DNA of 64,000 nt from Curtobacterium sp. MCPF17_052 (GTDB taxonomy: Bacteria; Actinomycetota; Actinomycetes; Actinomycetales; Microbacteriaceae), in NCBI RefSeq assembly GCF_003234085.1, contig NZ_QKSD01000003.1, forward strand, positions 204,307 to 268,306, read 5' to 3'. Positions within the stretch are counted from its first letter, which is position 1, and each line of letters opens with the position of its first letter. Shown here one piece after another: positions 25,596 through 38,866 of the stretch. The translations under genes and the position numbers were made by a program. Below the pieces are notes generated by a model. It was not told where the DNA came from and ran no database searches. It saw nothing but the letters and a program-made list of their open reading frames with translations.

Positions 25596-25620
25596 CGCCT
25601 CCAGACCCGGACTGGAGGCG
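25596..25620. repeat. GGAGGC-family palindrome (CGCCTCCAG/CTGGAGGCG)
   Basis: CGCCTCCAG and CTGGAGGCG with a 7-nt centre, 45 bp after the truncated gene. The same element type follows the full copy at 18751. Confidence 0.7.
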
Positions 25621-25680
25621 TGGCGGCGGCCCGCCCCGCCGCTCGCGTCGGCGCGGGATCACCTTGGGACAGGGCGACGC

Positions 25681-26225
25681 TCAGTCCCAGGGACCGTCCG
25701 CGGTTCCGAGATGCTCTGCACCCAGCGGTGTGATCGGCAGTGCCGCGAGGCTCGCGATCCCCACCTGCAGGAGCGCCGCTCGTGAGGTCCCGACGCGTCC
25801 GATCGCCCCCATCCCCTCGATGCCGCGCAGAAGTAGGTGCCGAGCGCCTCGGCGTCGGCGTCCGCCTCGACCTCGCCGGCCGCCTGCGCGTCCACGATGC
25901 AGGCCGTGTAACCCGAACGGATGGTGTCGAACACCCCGGTCACGGTGGCGGCCACCTCGGGGTCCCGAGCCGACAGCGCCACCGCCGCGCAGAGCAGCAG
26001 TGACGGCGGGCCCTGCGCCGCCCCGTGCTCGACCGCAGCGGAGACCAGCTGCGTCCGGATCCGCGCAATCGGGCGGTCGGCGCTCCGCAGGACGGACTGC
26101 ACGACCTCGACGACGTCGGCGGTGTCGCTGAGGAACGCGCATGAAGAGTTCCTTGTTGACGCCGAACGTGTTGTACAGGCTCTGCCGACCGAGCCCCGTC
26201 GCCGTCGCCGTCAGCGACGGCCTGG
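25681..26225 (-). pseudogene. TetR-family regulator, two frameshifts
   Basis: The helix-turn-helix end (ATATGLGRQSLYNTFGVNKELF) lies in one frame. The ligand-domain part (FLSDTADVVEVVQSVLRSAD to ALGTYFCAA) lies in a second. The C-terminus (EGMGAIGRVGTSRAALLQVG to the stop at 25681) is again in the first frame. Two shifts and a missing N-terminus make it inactive. It is joined head to head with an SDR remnant. Confidence 0.75.
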
Positions 26226-26323
26226 AGGAGGTCGCTGCAACGGTGCTCTTCCTCCTGGCCGAGCAAAGCTCTGGAATGACCGGGAGGCAACACTTCGTCG
26301 ACGGCAGCAGCAATACCACCTGA
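26226..26323 (+). pseudogene. C-terminal remnant of a short-chain dehydrogenase
   Basis: The plus-strand frame EEVAATVLFLLAEQSSGMTG and on through FVDGSS to the stop matches the end of classical SDR enzymes (AxxVLFLxSxxxxxxTGxxxxVDGG). Only about 32 codons remain. A TetR/SDR divergent pair was probably here. Confidence 0.7.
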
Positions 26324-27740
26324 TTTACCGGCCTGACTGGTCTCGCCCTCCTGCCTATCGTGGTCGGCGCTCCGGCGGTCGGCTGGGTTGAAGAGCGACG
26401 TGACCAGTCCACCGGAGCTCGTCGCCTTCGATGCCCTACCGCAGTTCCTCCCGCTACCGGCGCCTGCGGACGCCGCTAGCGCGGCCCCCTGAGGACGAAC
26501 ACGCCCGGCCCGTCAGCGCTTCTCCCGGCACGGGATGTTCACCGAGCGGGAGGGAGGCGACGCCGCGCTCGACCGTCGTACCTTCAACACCGAGGCAAAG
26601 TTCGTGCGAGCGGGCTTGTGCGCGCACTTGCTCGGAGGACTAGCTCAAGCAGCACCCTGAGGAGTGCCGGCGGTACTCGTCAGGAGTTCGCTTGCCTCGC
26701 GCCGGAAAGAGAACGGCTGTCCGCGGGGACACCTTGAGGGGCCGATCGCGCGTTAATGCGATGAAGGCATCGGTCAGCAGACTTGTCGAGATTCGGTATC
26801 TGCGCCACCTCGTGCGAATGTAGTTTGCGACCGTATGATTCTTCAGCCTCTGACTGCCGCAAACATGGGGCCCATCACTGCCCGTTGGCCCTGAGACACC
26901 CGCGTCTGGCTGTACGCATCGTTCGGGTGCTTGCCCTTCCAGGAGAGGATTATAGGCAGGGCCGAATGGGCGATGCTCCACGTGCTGGACGAGTTGTCGC
27001 CGTTGCTGTCAGGATCGCGGACCGAAGCACATCAGTATCCCCATCGTGGTCAAAGACGAGGTCGTTGACACGTACCGAACCTTGGTCTGGCATGACCGCG
27101 AGCATCTTCTGGTCAGCGGCACGAGCGGACCACCGAAACGAACGATGCCGGAGTTGGTTGAGTCCGGTGAGCACCACGAGAACATCGTCCAACGTGAAAC
27201 CGGCGAGGTCACGCGCTGTTCAGGCATCTGTGATGTGGACGCCCGCCCACCCGCTTCCAGATCTACAGCCGATCTGTTGAAGTATCGCGGAGTCACGTTC
27301 GATGGCTCGCACCGACAACTCGAATGCGTCTGCGAGTCGACGCGGGATGTCAGACGTGGCAGACGGCTCGTATCTGCTCCACAAGTATGTAGCGCCAATC
27401 GATCGGGCCAACCACCCGCCATTCGGCACCTCGCGGCTCAACGCGCCGAACGAAGGGCTGCGTGGGTCGCAGCAGTACGACCGTCCCAACGCAGCCTTCT
27501 CAAGCGAGCTTGACCGTCTCGTGGTACACGGCGCCCTGCCACAACTTAAGCGATGACCAACGCCATCGGCGGCGAGCGTTTAGGGCAGCTCGACAAAAGA
27601 TGCCTCCTGGATCTGGCGTCGCAGGCACGGCGTCTATAAACTGCAACATCCAACAACGAAGCTTTCGCACCTGCTCCTTGCTTCACCCGGCGCCGCCCAG
27701 TAGCGTAATCAGCACACCCGAGGTGCCGATCCGGCTAGGA
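26324..27740. other. 1.4-kb lower-GC region without a confident gene
   Basis: GC is visibly lower than in the core. Several short frames overlap on both strands and none matches a family I know. The most protein-like is on the minus strand from 27489 to 26950: an in-frame TGA at 27220 splits it into two parts (RRLADAFELSVRAIERDSAI, then DDVLVVLTGLNQLRHRSFRW). It could be a decayed gene of about 180 codons. No tRNA is visible. The last 90 bp should hold the promoter of the next gene. Confidence 0.35.
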
Positions 27741-27747
27741 AGCGAAA

Positions 27748-30732
27748 TTGAACGAGCCAAAGATGCCGAGCAAGTTCTCCCCGTCCGATCTGCACGATCT
27801 CCACCGGGGCGAAATCAGGCCCGATCGGGAACAAGCGGAGCAGCTACTCGCTTTCTGGCGACAGCTGGGGATCCGACCAACTCTCGTCCCAGCAGGAGCG
27901 ACGAGACAGGCTGGTGACGTGACTTCACCGTCGCTGCTCAGGCGGGAAGCGAAGGCAGCGGAGTTGGCAGCCCTTTGGATTGACGTCTTAGCGGAGCGAC
28001 ACGAGCCAACCTTGGCCGATCTCATATTGATTGAATATTGGTTCTCGGTGGGAGCCGCGTTTCTCCCGCGGCACATGCCAGCGAGAATGTCCTACACCAA
28101 GACTCTTCTCACCATTCGACAGCGCGTCGCGATAGCCATCCATGACTACGCTAGAGAGGTGAACTGGCGGCGCCCAGTACTCTTTGTCACAGCATTAAAG
28201 ATCGCCCGCGCGTACTTGCGCGATGCAGTCGGACACGAGGAGGCCCTACGCCCCGACCTACGGAAAAATTTCACTGGCCGCCTCGGTGTAGCGACAGTGC
28301 TAATCTCCCGCTTTGAGAACGTCACCCAAGAAGACGCCAAAGAAGCCATCGGGGCGTTAGAACGATCAATATCGCAGGGCAACACAGACGGTTCAGCTTT
28401 TGCCTACCTACTAGAAGCACACGCAGTTTACCTAGACCTTTGCCCCGATCCACATCTTCTTGAGCATGCACTCGATGTAGCAAGAAAGCGAGCCTCAACC
28501 GACCCGTCCTTCATCTTGGCGCAGATCGACCTTTTATTGCGTAGGGCGACGCACCTTGGCTTCACGTCGCCAGATCCAGGAGTGCTACGCGAGGCAGGAA
28601 ATCTCGCTGACGCATGCCGGCCAACTCTCGGCGAAGATAGAGTGCGTCAGGCGATGGCGAAGGCGATCATCAAATATCTTCAGTCGGGTGACGTCGAGCG
28701 CGAGGATCTTATGCACGCTCGGCTTCCCTTCGGCCTACGAGTCGAAGGCGAGCCCAATCAACTACTGGTGCAATCGGCACGTTTTCTTATCGGCCCACTC
28801 CGTCAGCTAGCCAAATCTGGCGAACCGACAGCACGAGGGCTTTTAGCCGACTATCTAGTGCAGGCGACCGAAGCTCTCGAAATCACGGAGATTGACGCAC
28901 TCAAGGAAAGCATTTTACTCCGGGGTGGCGAGCGTTTCTTGGAAGATGAACGAAGCCAGCTATTGAAGCGTCGTGACCAGTTGCGGCTTGCAGCCCTGAC
29001 CTCCGATAACTTCCTTCGCGTCAACACTCTAGTAGAACTCGCGGCCCTCATCGACGCTAACCACGCGTCGCCAGCCCCACTTGTTCTCCTAGCCCGAGAC
29101 GTTGAGGATTACGGGCCCCAACCGGTGCCGATAGCTCCCGGGACAGGTGCCTTCGTACGAGCTGTCCTGCGCGACATTTCTAAAGGCAACGCGGACGCCT
29201 TATACGGAAAGGCCGGAGAGGCTGCATTGAACAGTCCCGACCTCTCTGTCCTCAGCCTGGGCGGGCGAAGCGGAGTGACCTCCGTCGCCGACTATTACGG
29301 GCTGAGTAGCGAGACTTTCGTCTTCAAGAATATGGCGAAAGTCGCAGTTGGGCAGGAGAGGGATCGCGCAGACATCATCGCTCGCCACCTCCGAAGCACG
29401 GCGCAGGCTGACCGGTTCGGGGTCTCGCACCTGTTGGCTACTTACGACCGAGAAGGGAATGGCGAAAAAACCGTAACCGCGGCGCGACCCTACATACGGG
29501 GCCGGCCGCTATATGCCGCGGTCGAGGCGGCCGATGCAGCACAGCGCCAAGTTCTACTGGGGAATGCCGCAAGTTTCCTCGGCATTATCAATAGATGTGA
29601 AGAAGGCGAAGCCCTGAATCAGGGCCGTCGCGAAGTAAAAACAAAGGAATTTGGGCGTTGGTTGAAGGCCTGCGGGCTAGTTGACCTTAACGACATATTC
29701 GACCGCTGGTGGGACTGTGTGAAGGACGCGGATCTTCTGCGCAGGCGTGACGCCCACCTCCACAATTGGCTCATCACAGAGGAAGCAAAGATATATGCAA
29801 TTGATCTCGAGGCGCAGGGCTGGAGGCCAGCAGGCTACGAGTTAGCTCAGCTCAGCGACGATCATGCGTTTCTTCCCGCCGGGGACTGGCAGACCCGGAG
29901 AGCACTTTTCGAGATATGGCGGGCGTCTCGGAATGCCAGTCCTGCGGGAGAGCGCGTGGAGTGGCTTTCGTACCAAGCATCAGTACTAGCAAGAATCGTG
30001 TGGGGACTGACCGGTACCGCTGATAGCCCCTTTCCCTCAGGCCTGGCAGAGGAACGACTGTCTCTATACATAGAGTCTGTCACAGACAAACGGTTGAGCA
30101 ACCTGGGAGGCGAAATACTCAGGGGCTGGCTATCGACGCGTGGTCTTTCACGACTGCCCCTTTCAGACCCGGCTGCAGAAGGCGCTGGCCGCGTCAGGAC
30201 GAGCAAAAGCATCGCCTTTCACCTTCGCCACGACGAACTACTGGTCCGAGATGCCGGCGGCTGGGTGCTTCTCGAAGACCTTCAACAACGTCTAGCACCT
30301 AGGCTCCGGGTTGACGTACTAGCGGCTGTAGCAACAGATAAAGATGAGCGTCGGTTTGAGATTCGAGGCGGGAAGATTCGCGCTAAGTACGGCCATAGTA
30401 TCGCCGCCGAACTTGATTACGATCCCCCGAAGGCCGCAGTTCGTCTCTACCATGCCTCCCCATGGGCATCTGCGCACCAAATTATCGACGATGGAGCGGG
30501 TATTCTTCCGATGAATCGGCAATTTGTTCACCTCAGCGCGGATATTGAGGAAGCGGTTGCCAACGGAATTCGCACGGGCCAACCGCTTGTATACAGCATC
30601 TCGTCGAACTCTGGTGCGGACATTCTTCAGGCTCACGGCAGCACCTACCTCTCAAGAGCGGTTCCAACGAGCGAACTTAGCGTGGTGCCCGTGTCCTGCT
30701 TCTGGGCTCAAGTTCCGCCTTTCAAGCATTGA
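27748..30732 (+). CDS. Kinase-fold / KptA (Tpt1) RNA 2'-phosphotransferase fusion protein
   Basis: A 994-residue cytoplasmic protein. The N-terminal about 480 residues are mostly helical, with TPR-like sections. Residues about 500-720 form a protein-kinase/aminoglycoside-phosphotransferase-like domain: Gly-rich loop SLGGRSGV (503-510), likely Lys 527 (FVFKNM), catalytic loop RRDAHLHNWLI with Asp 668 and Asn 673, and metal-binding Asp 686 in YAIDLEAQGW, exactly 13 residues after the Asn as in kinases. Residues about 815-985 match KptA/Tpt1: HLRH (825-828), RRFEIRGGKIRAKYGHS (868-884), LYHASP and RQFVHLS. KptA moves an RNA 2'-phosphate to NAD. The TTG start at 27748 has AGGAAG upstream; ATG 27763 is the alternative. 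It lies in a lower-GC island and may be a defence or RNA-repair factor. Confidence 0.85.
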   Translation: MNEPKMPSKFSPSDLHDLHRGEIRPDREQAEQLLAFWRQLGIRPTLVPAGATRQAGDVTSPSLLRREAKAAELAALWIDVLAERHEPTLADLILIEYWFSVGAAFLPRHMPARMSYTKTLLTIRQRVAIAIHDYAREVNWRRPVLFVTALKIARAYLRDAVGHEEALRPDLRKNFTGRLGVATVLISRFENVTQEDAKEAIGALERSISQGNTDGSAFAYLLEAHAVYLDLCPDPHLLEHALDVARKRASTDPSFILAQIDLLLRRATHLGFTSPDPGVLREAGNLADACRPTLGEDRVRQAMAKAIIKYLQSGDVEREDLMHARLPFGLRVEGEPNQLLVQSARFLIGPLRQLAKSGEPTARGLLADYLVQATEALEITEIDALKESILLRGGERFLEDERSQLLKRRDQLRLAALTSDNFLRVNTLVELAALIDANHASPAPLVLLARDVEDYGPQPVPIAPGTGAFVRAVLRDISKGNADALYGKAGEAALNSPDLSVLSLGGRSGVTSVADYYGLSSETFVFKNMAKVAVGQERDRADIIARHLRSTAQADRFGVSHLLATYDREGNGEKTVTAARPYIRGRPLYAAVEAADAAQRQVLLGNAASFLGIINRCEEGEALNQGRREVKTKEFGRWLKACGLVDLNDIFDRWWDCVKDADLLRRRDAHLHNWLITEEAKIYAIDLEAQGWRPAGYELAQLSDDHAFLPAGDWQTRRALFEIWRASRNASPAGERVEWLSYQASVLARIVWGLTGTADSPFPSGLAEERLSLYIESVTDKRLSNLGGEILRGWLSTRGLSRLPLSDPAAEGAGRVRTSKSIAFHLRHDELLVRDAGGWVLLEDLQQRLAPRLRVDVLAAVATDKDERRFEIRGGKIRAKYGHSIAAELDYDPPKAAVRLYHASPWASAHQIIDDGAGILPMNRQFVHLSADIEEAVANGIRTGQPLVYSISSNSGADILQAHGSTYLSRAVPTSELSVVPVSCFWAQVPPFKH

Positions 30733-30781
30733 CCAACATGAAGGAGAGCCTTGCGTTACTTACGGCAGTCGCTTCCGACTA

Positions 30782-31968
<1,187 letters not shown>

Positions 31969-32145
31969 CTATGCGACCAGGCGACGGAACGCGCACTCGC
32001 CCTTGCGGTCGATGCACGGCGGGAACGTGTGCCCCACGGCGAAGCGCGTCACGTCTCCGTACTGGTCAGCCCAGTAGCCATCGATTGGCACCCGCTGGCC
32101 CGTCTTCCACGAGTCATCAGGCCCGAGCGGGAAATGAGTGGTCAC
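31969..32145 (-). CDS. Small YjzC-like protein, 58 residues
   Basis: It begins at a GTG with a perfect ribosome site (AGGAGG, 7 nt). The sequence WKTGQRVPIDGYWADQYGDV followed by GHTFPPC has the pattern of YjzC-type small proteins (xPGQxAPxSGxYxxxGxxG...GxxFPxC), whose function is unknown. Two Cys (PPC and GEC) are present near the end. A longer frame from 32208 would ignore the strong ribosome site. It lies between nrdF and its partial duplicate. Confidence 0.7.
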   Translation of the reverse strand: MTTHFPLGPDDSWKTGQRVPIDGYWADQYGDVTRFAVGHTFPPCIDRKGECAFRRLVA

Positions 32146-32233
32146 CAGGTGACCTCCTAACTTCGGGGGGAGAGCCCCGCCTCCTCGGCTCAAGCGAGCA
32201 GAGTCCAATCCGGGTACGCCCGGTGATCAAGAT

Positions 32234-32257
32234 GGGGCCCTCGTCATCGAGGGCCCC
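32234..32257 (-). terminator. Terminator of the nrd operon
   Basis: GGGGCCCTCG and CGAGGGCCCC with a TCAT loop form a 10-bp stem 9 bp after the nrdF stop. Confidence 0.8.
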
Positions 32258-32265
32258 GCACGAAT

Positions 32266-35479
<3,214 letters not shown>

Positions 35480-35496
35480 CCCCGTCTGCGGAGACG

Positions 35497-35913
35497 TCAG
35501 ATCGACGTCTGCAACTGCTGCGTCCAAAATGCTTCCAATCCTGAGTTGACCGCCACCACGTCGTCGGGGGTCCCGAAGACTTCGAAGCGGTAGAGAACGG
35601 GGACTCCGCACTTGCGCGCGACGATGTCCCCGGCGAGACCGAACGCCTCGCCGAAGTTGGTGTTCCCGCCGACGATGACGCCCCGGATCAGTGCCCGGTT
35701 GTGTTCGTCGTTGAGGAACTTGATGACCTGCTTGGGGACCGCTCCGTGTCCGTTGCCGCCACCGTAGGTGGGGAGGACCAGGACGTACGGGCCGTCCGCC
35801 CGCAGGGGCGGCTCACTCGCGTGCAGCGGGATCCGGTCGGCGTCCTGGCCGAGCTTCTCCACGAACCGGGCGGTGTTGCCCGAGACACTCGAGAAGTAGA
35901 CGAGGCGGCTCAT
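35497..35913 (-). CDS. nrdI: NrdI flavodoxin for NrdF cofactor assembly
   Basis: A 138-residue flavodoxin-like protein. The FMN phosphate loop [14 protein letters not shown] is at residues 8-21 and the flavin-contact loop [12 protein letters not shown] at about 48-59. It supplies the oxidant that builds the Mn-tyrosyl centre of NrdF. The ATG at 35913 has AGGGAG upstream. It is between nrdH and nrdE in the operon. Confidence 0.95.
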   Translation of the reverse strand: MSRLVYFSSVSGNTARFVEKLGQDADRIPLHASEPPLRADGPYVLVLPTYGGGNGHGAVPKQVIKFLNDEHNRALIRGVIVGGNTNFGEAFGLAGDIVARKCGVPVLYRFEVFGTPDDVVAVNSGLEAFWTQQLQTSI

Positions 35914-36030
35914 GGTGCGCTCCCTGACGAAGGTGCGGACTGCGGACCGGAGGGGTGTGGTGGGCGTTGGACGAGCCTCCTGGCCGTCCACCCGCCACCG
36001 GGCGTCGCGGGCCGAGTGGCCCGCGAGGCG

Positions 36031-36264
36031 TCAGGCCAGTTCGGCGCTGAGGGTGGCGATCTTGTCGGGGCGGAAGCCCGACCAGTGGTCGTCGTCGGTC
36101 ACGACGACTGGGGCCTGCATGTAGCCCAGGCTCTTGACGTGCTCGAGGGCGGCTTCGTCCGTGGAGACGTCGTGCACTTCGTACTCGATGCCCTTGTTGT
36201 CGAGGGCGCGGTACGTCGCAGTGCACTGGACGCAAGACGGCTTGGTGTACACGGTGACGGCCAT
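36031..36264 (-). CDS. nrdH: NrdH glutaredoxin-like electron donor
   Basis: A 77-residue redoxin with the active site CVQC (residues 11-14), the conserved cis-Pro segment MQAPVVV and WSGFRPDKI, the NrdH signature. It accepts electrons from thioredoxin reductase and reduces NrdE. It is the first gene of the operon and follows NrdR boxes. Confidence 0.96.
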   Translation of the reverse strand: MAVTVYTKPSCVQCTATYRALDNKGIEYEVHDVSTDEAALEHVKSLGYMQAPVVVTDDDHWSGFRPDKIATLSAELA

Positions 36265-36329
36265 GATCTCCCCTGGTTCTGGGCCCGGTTGGAGGCCCGT
36301 CGTTCTGGTGCTGTGTTGTCGATGACGCT

Positions 36330-36374
36330 ACTACATGTAGTGCCCGATGGGCGGGTGGACCACTAGAGGAAGTG
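36330..36374. promoter_or_regulatory. Two NrdR boxes upstream of nrdHIEF
   Basis: ACTACATGTAGT (36330-36341) is a perfect dyad, and CACTAGAGGAAGTG (36361-36374) is a weaker one with CACT/AGTG ends. Their centres are 32 bp apart, three helical turns, the normal layout for NrdR, which represses reductase genes when dATP is high. No nrdR gene is in the window. Confidence 0.8.
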
Positions 36375-36387
36375 TTACACCCCTGTA

Positions 36388-36589
36388 GTTTCCACAACGT
36401 CATCCACAGTCTGTGGATTCCCGTGAGGCCCGGTTTTCCGCCACTCTGCCACCGCCCACCGACACTTCCCACACCCCGTCGGGGGGCCTTGTCCACGGGT
36501 GTGGAAACCTCCCGCTCGGCGTGTCTGAGAGCGCTGCGCGGACACCGCCCCGAGCGCCGTCCCCCGCACGGGTGGCACGGTTCTCCACA
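36388..36589. promoter_or_regulatory. Cluster of DnaA-box-like TCCACA motifs
   Basis: GTTTCCACA (36388), TCATCCACA (36400), TGTGGATTC (36412), TTGTCCACG (36489), TGTGGAAAC (36500) and TTCTCCACA (36581) lie in about 200 bp. Each is close to TTATCCACA. TCCACA-GTC-TGTGGA at 36403-36417 is a dyad. The segment between nrdH and the MFS gene shows no coding sequence. Confidence 0.4.
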
Positions 36590-36617
36590 GCCGCCACAAC
36601 GCGGTCCGTCCGGTCCG

Positions 36618-36623
36618 TACACT
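36618..36623 (+). promoter_or_regulatory. -10 element TACACT, leaderless start
   Basis: TACACT ends 6 nt before the GTG at 36630. No ribosome site is present. Confidence 0.5.
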
Positions 36624-36629
36624 CGTCTC

Positions 36630-37835
36630 GTGAGCGCGTACGGGTCCCTGCTGAAGACGCCCGGGGTCGGCCGGGTCATCGCCGCGCAACTCACCGCGCG
36701 GTTCCCGTTCGGCATGCTGTCGCTGGCGTACCTGCTGCACGTCGAGCACATCTTCGACTCGTACGGCGCAGCCGGACTCGTCCTGGCGACCACGAGCATC
36801 GGCCAGGCCCTCGCCGGTCCGCTCACCAGCCGCTGGATGGGCCGCTGGGGCATGCGCCCCGTCCTCATCCTGACGAGCATCGTGGCGCTGGTGACGATGG
36901 GCGTCATCGCCTTCTTCGTGATGCCGCTCTGGGCCTACGTCGTGATCGGCTTCGTCGGCGGTCTGGCGGTTCCGCCGGTGCAGCCCGCCGTCCGCACCAT
37001 CTACCCGAAGATGGTCACGTCCTCGCAGCTCACCCCGCTCTTCTCCCTCGACGCCAGCGCGCAGGAGCTCATCTGGGTCGCCGGCCCGGTCATCACCACG
37101 TTCGTCGCGACGCAGATCGGCACGGTCCAGGCGATCGTCGTCGCGATGGTGTTCCTGCTCATCGGTGGCGCCTGGTTCATCGCCTCCCCCGAGCTCGGCC
37201 GGGTCCGCATCCCCCGCTCGAAGCGCGCGTTCGGGGTCGTCATGAAGCGGCCGTCGGTCGTGGTCGCCACCGTCACCGGCCTGCTGCTCATCGGCGCGTG
37301 TGCCGCGGTGGAGGCCAGCGTCACCAGCGTCTTCGGCGAGGGCAGCCCGAACGCCGGCATCGTCCTCGCCGTGTTCGCGGTCGGGTCGCTCGTCGGCGGT
37401 CTCGCGCTGGGGCACCTCCCGATCTCGCCGAACGCCCTCTGGTTGCGCATGACGATCGTCTTCGTCGGACTCGTGCTCGCGGTCGGCAACCCGACCTTCT
37501 GGTGGCTTTGCATCTCGCTGGTCATCGCCGGCGCCGGCATCGCCCCGGCGCTGACGGTGATGTTCGGCTCGGTCTCCGCCACCGTCAAGTTCTCCGACAC
37601 GGCCGAGGCCTACGGCTGGATGGGCACCGGCCAGCTCATCGGTGCCGCCGGCGGCTCCGCGGTCGCGGGCTTCCTGATCGACAGCAACGGCCCGAGCGGC
37701 GGGCTGATGGTCGGAGCCGTGATGGCGGCGGCCGGTGTCGTCTTCCCCCTGGTCGTGCGTCGGTGGTTGCCCGACCTGCGTGGTCGTGACGCCAGCCCGC
37801 TGCCCGACACCGAGCCGGTCCACCTCCCCACCTGA
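36630..37835 (+). CDS. MFS transporter
   Basis: A 401-residue permease with 12 predicted spans. The loop SRWMGRWGMRP between spans 2 and 3 is a variant of the MFS motif A. The central loop is at about residues 190-205 (RIPRSKRAFGVVM). The tail is short. The substrate cannot be assigned. The GTG at 36630 is chosen because the first span follows after about 12 residues and a -10 hexamer sits 6 nt upstream; the frame extends to 36372 without protein-like sequence. Confidence 0.9.
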   Translation: MSAYGSLLKTPGVGRVIAAQLTARFPFGMLSLAYLLHVEHIFDSYGAAGLVLATTSIGQALAGPLTSRWMGRWGMRPVLILTSIVALVTMGVIAFFVMPLWAYVVIGFVGGLAVPPVQPAVRTIYPKMVTSSQLTPLFSLDASAQELIWVAGPVITTFVATQIGTVQAIVVAMVFLLIGGAWFIASPELGRVRIPRSKRAFGVVMKRPSVVVATVTGLLLIGACAAVEASVTSVFGEGSPNAGIVLAVFAVGSLVGGLALGHLPISPNALWLRMTIVFVGLVLAVGNPTFWWLCISLVIAGAGIAPALTVMFGSVSATVKFSDTAEAYGWMGTGQLIGAAGGSAVAGFLIDSNGPSGGLMVGAVMAAAGVVFPLVVRRWLPDLRGRDASPLPDTEPVHLPT

Positions 37836-37911
37836 TCCGTCGGTCCGGGAGTTCTCCACAGGACGTCCTGGAGGCACGGCTCGCCCCCGTCACGGCGGGC
37901 AGGATGGGTGC

Positions 37912-38730
37912 ATGGTCACCTCCACCCCCCTCCGCGACGGCCGGAGCATCCCCACCATCGGCTTCGGTGTCTACAAGGTCGACGACGCCCAGGCCGCGAC
38001 AGCGGTCGGACTCGCGCTGGCGGCCGGGTACCGGCACGTCGACACGGCCGAGATGTACGGCAACGAGCGTGGCGTCGGGCAGGCGATCCGGGCCTCCCGG
38101 CTGGAGCGCGATGACGTGTTCGTGACCACGAAGGTGTGGAACGACCACCAGGGGCGTGACGGGACGCTGCGGGCGTTCGACGCCAGTCTCGAGCGGTTGG
38201 GGCTCGACGCGGTCGACCTGTACCTGATCCACTGGCCGGCGGCGGCGAACGACCGCTACGTCGAGACCTGGCGCACCCTCGTCGAGCTCCGCGAGTCCGG
38301 GCGAGCGCGCAGTGTCGGCGTCTCGAACTTCCAGGTGCCGCACCTCGAACGGATCATCGACGAGACCGGCGAGGTCCCCGCCGTCAACCAGGTCGAACGG
38401 CACCCGTGGTTGCCGCAGCGCGAACTGATGGCGTTCCACGAGCAGCACGGCATCGTCATGGCCGCGTGGTCCCCGCTCGGCCGCGGACGACTGATCGAGG
38501 ATCCGGTCCTCGTCGGCATCGCCGCCGCGCACGACGTCAGCGTCGCCCAGGTACTGGTCCGGTGGAACGTGCAGCAGGGCGTCGTCGTCCTGCCGAAGTC
38601 CGTGACACCGTCACGCATCCGCTCGAACCTCGACGTCGATGGCTTCGTCCTGGCGGACGACGAACTCTCCGCGATCGCCGGCCTCGAGTCCGGCCAGCGC
38701 ACGGGCTCGCACCCCGACGCCGTCGCCTGA
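37912..38730 (+). CDS. Aldo/keto reductase
   Basis: A 272-residue NADPH-dependent aldo/keto reductase, (beta/alpha)8 barrel. The catalytic tetrad is visible: Asp in GYRHVDTAEMYGNE, Tyr five residues later, Lys in FVTTKVW, and His in YLIHWP. The C-terminal NADP-binding part is VLPKSVTPSRIRSN. It is closest to the 2,5-diketo-gluconate reductase group, but the substrate is not known. CAGGAT lies 6 nt before the ATG, so the mRNA may be leaderless. Confidence 0.95.
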   Translation: MVTSTPLRDGRSIPTIGFGVYKVDDAQAATAVGLALAAGYRHVDTAEMYGNERGVGQAIRASRLERDDVFVTTKVWNDHQGRDGTLRAFDASLERLGLDAVDLYLIHWPAAANDRYVETWRTLVELRESGRARSVGVSNFQVPHLERIIDETGEVPAVNQVERHPWLPQRELMAFHEQHGIVMAAWSPLGRGRLIEDPVLVGIAAAHDVSVAQVLVRWNVQQGVVVLPKSVTPSRIRSNLDVDGFVLADDELSAIAGLESGQRTGSHPDAVA

Positions 38731-38770
38731 GCGGGCCGGCAATCGCGCCCGCCTGCCGCGTCCGCCGCGG

Positions 38771-38831
38771 AACACCGGTGTTCGTCAGTCGCGCCGCGGA
38801 ACCGCGCGGCGTCACCGACGAACACCGGTGT
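38771..38831. terminator. Long inverted repeat between convergent genes
   Basis: AACACCGGTGTTCGTC and GACGAACACCGGTGT, each itself holding the dyad ACACCGGTGT, flank a 30-nt loop. It lies between the stops of the aldo/keto reductase and the 38867 gene, so it could end both. Confidence 0.6.
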
Positions 38832-38866
38832 CTTGTCGAAGCCCGGAGCCCGAGGCCCAGAGGGGC

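Noticed and set aside
26640..27560. Several overlapping short frames on both strands as separate genes
   Set aside because: They conflict with each other, have no good ribosome sites and no family match; one decayed minus-strand gene is mentioned at low confidence instead.
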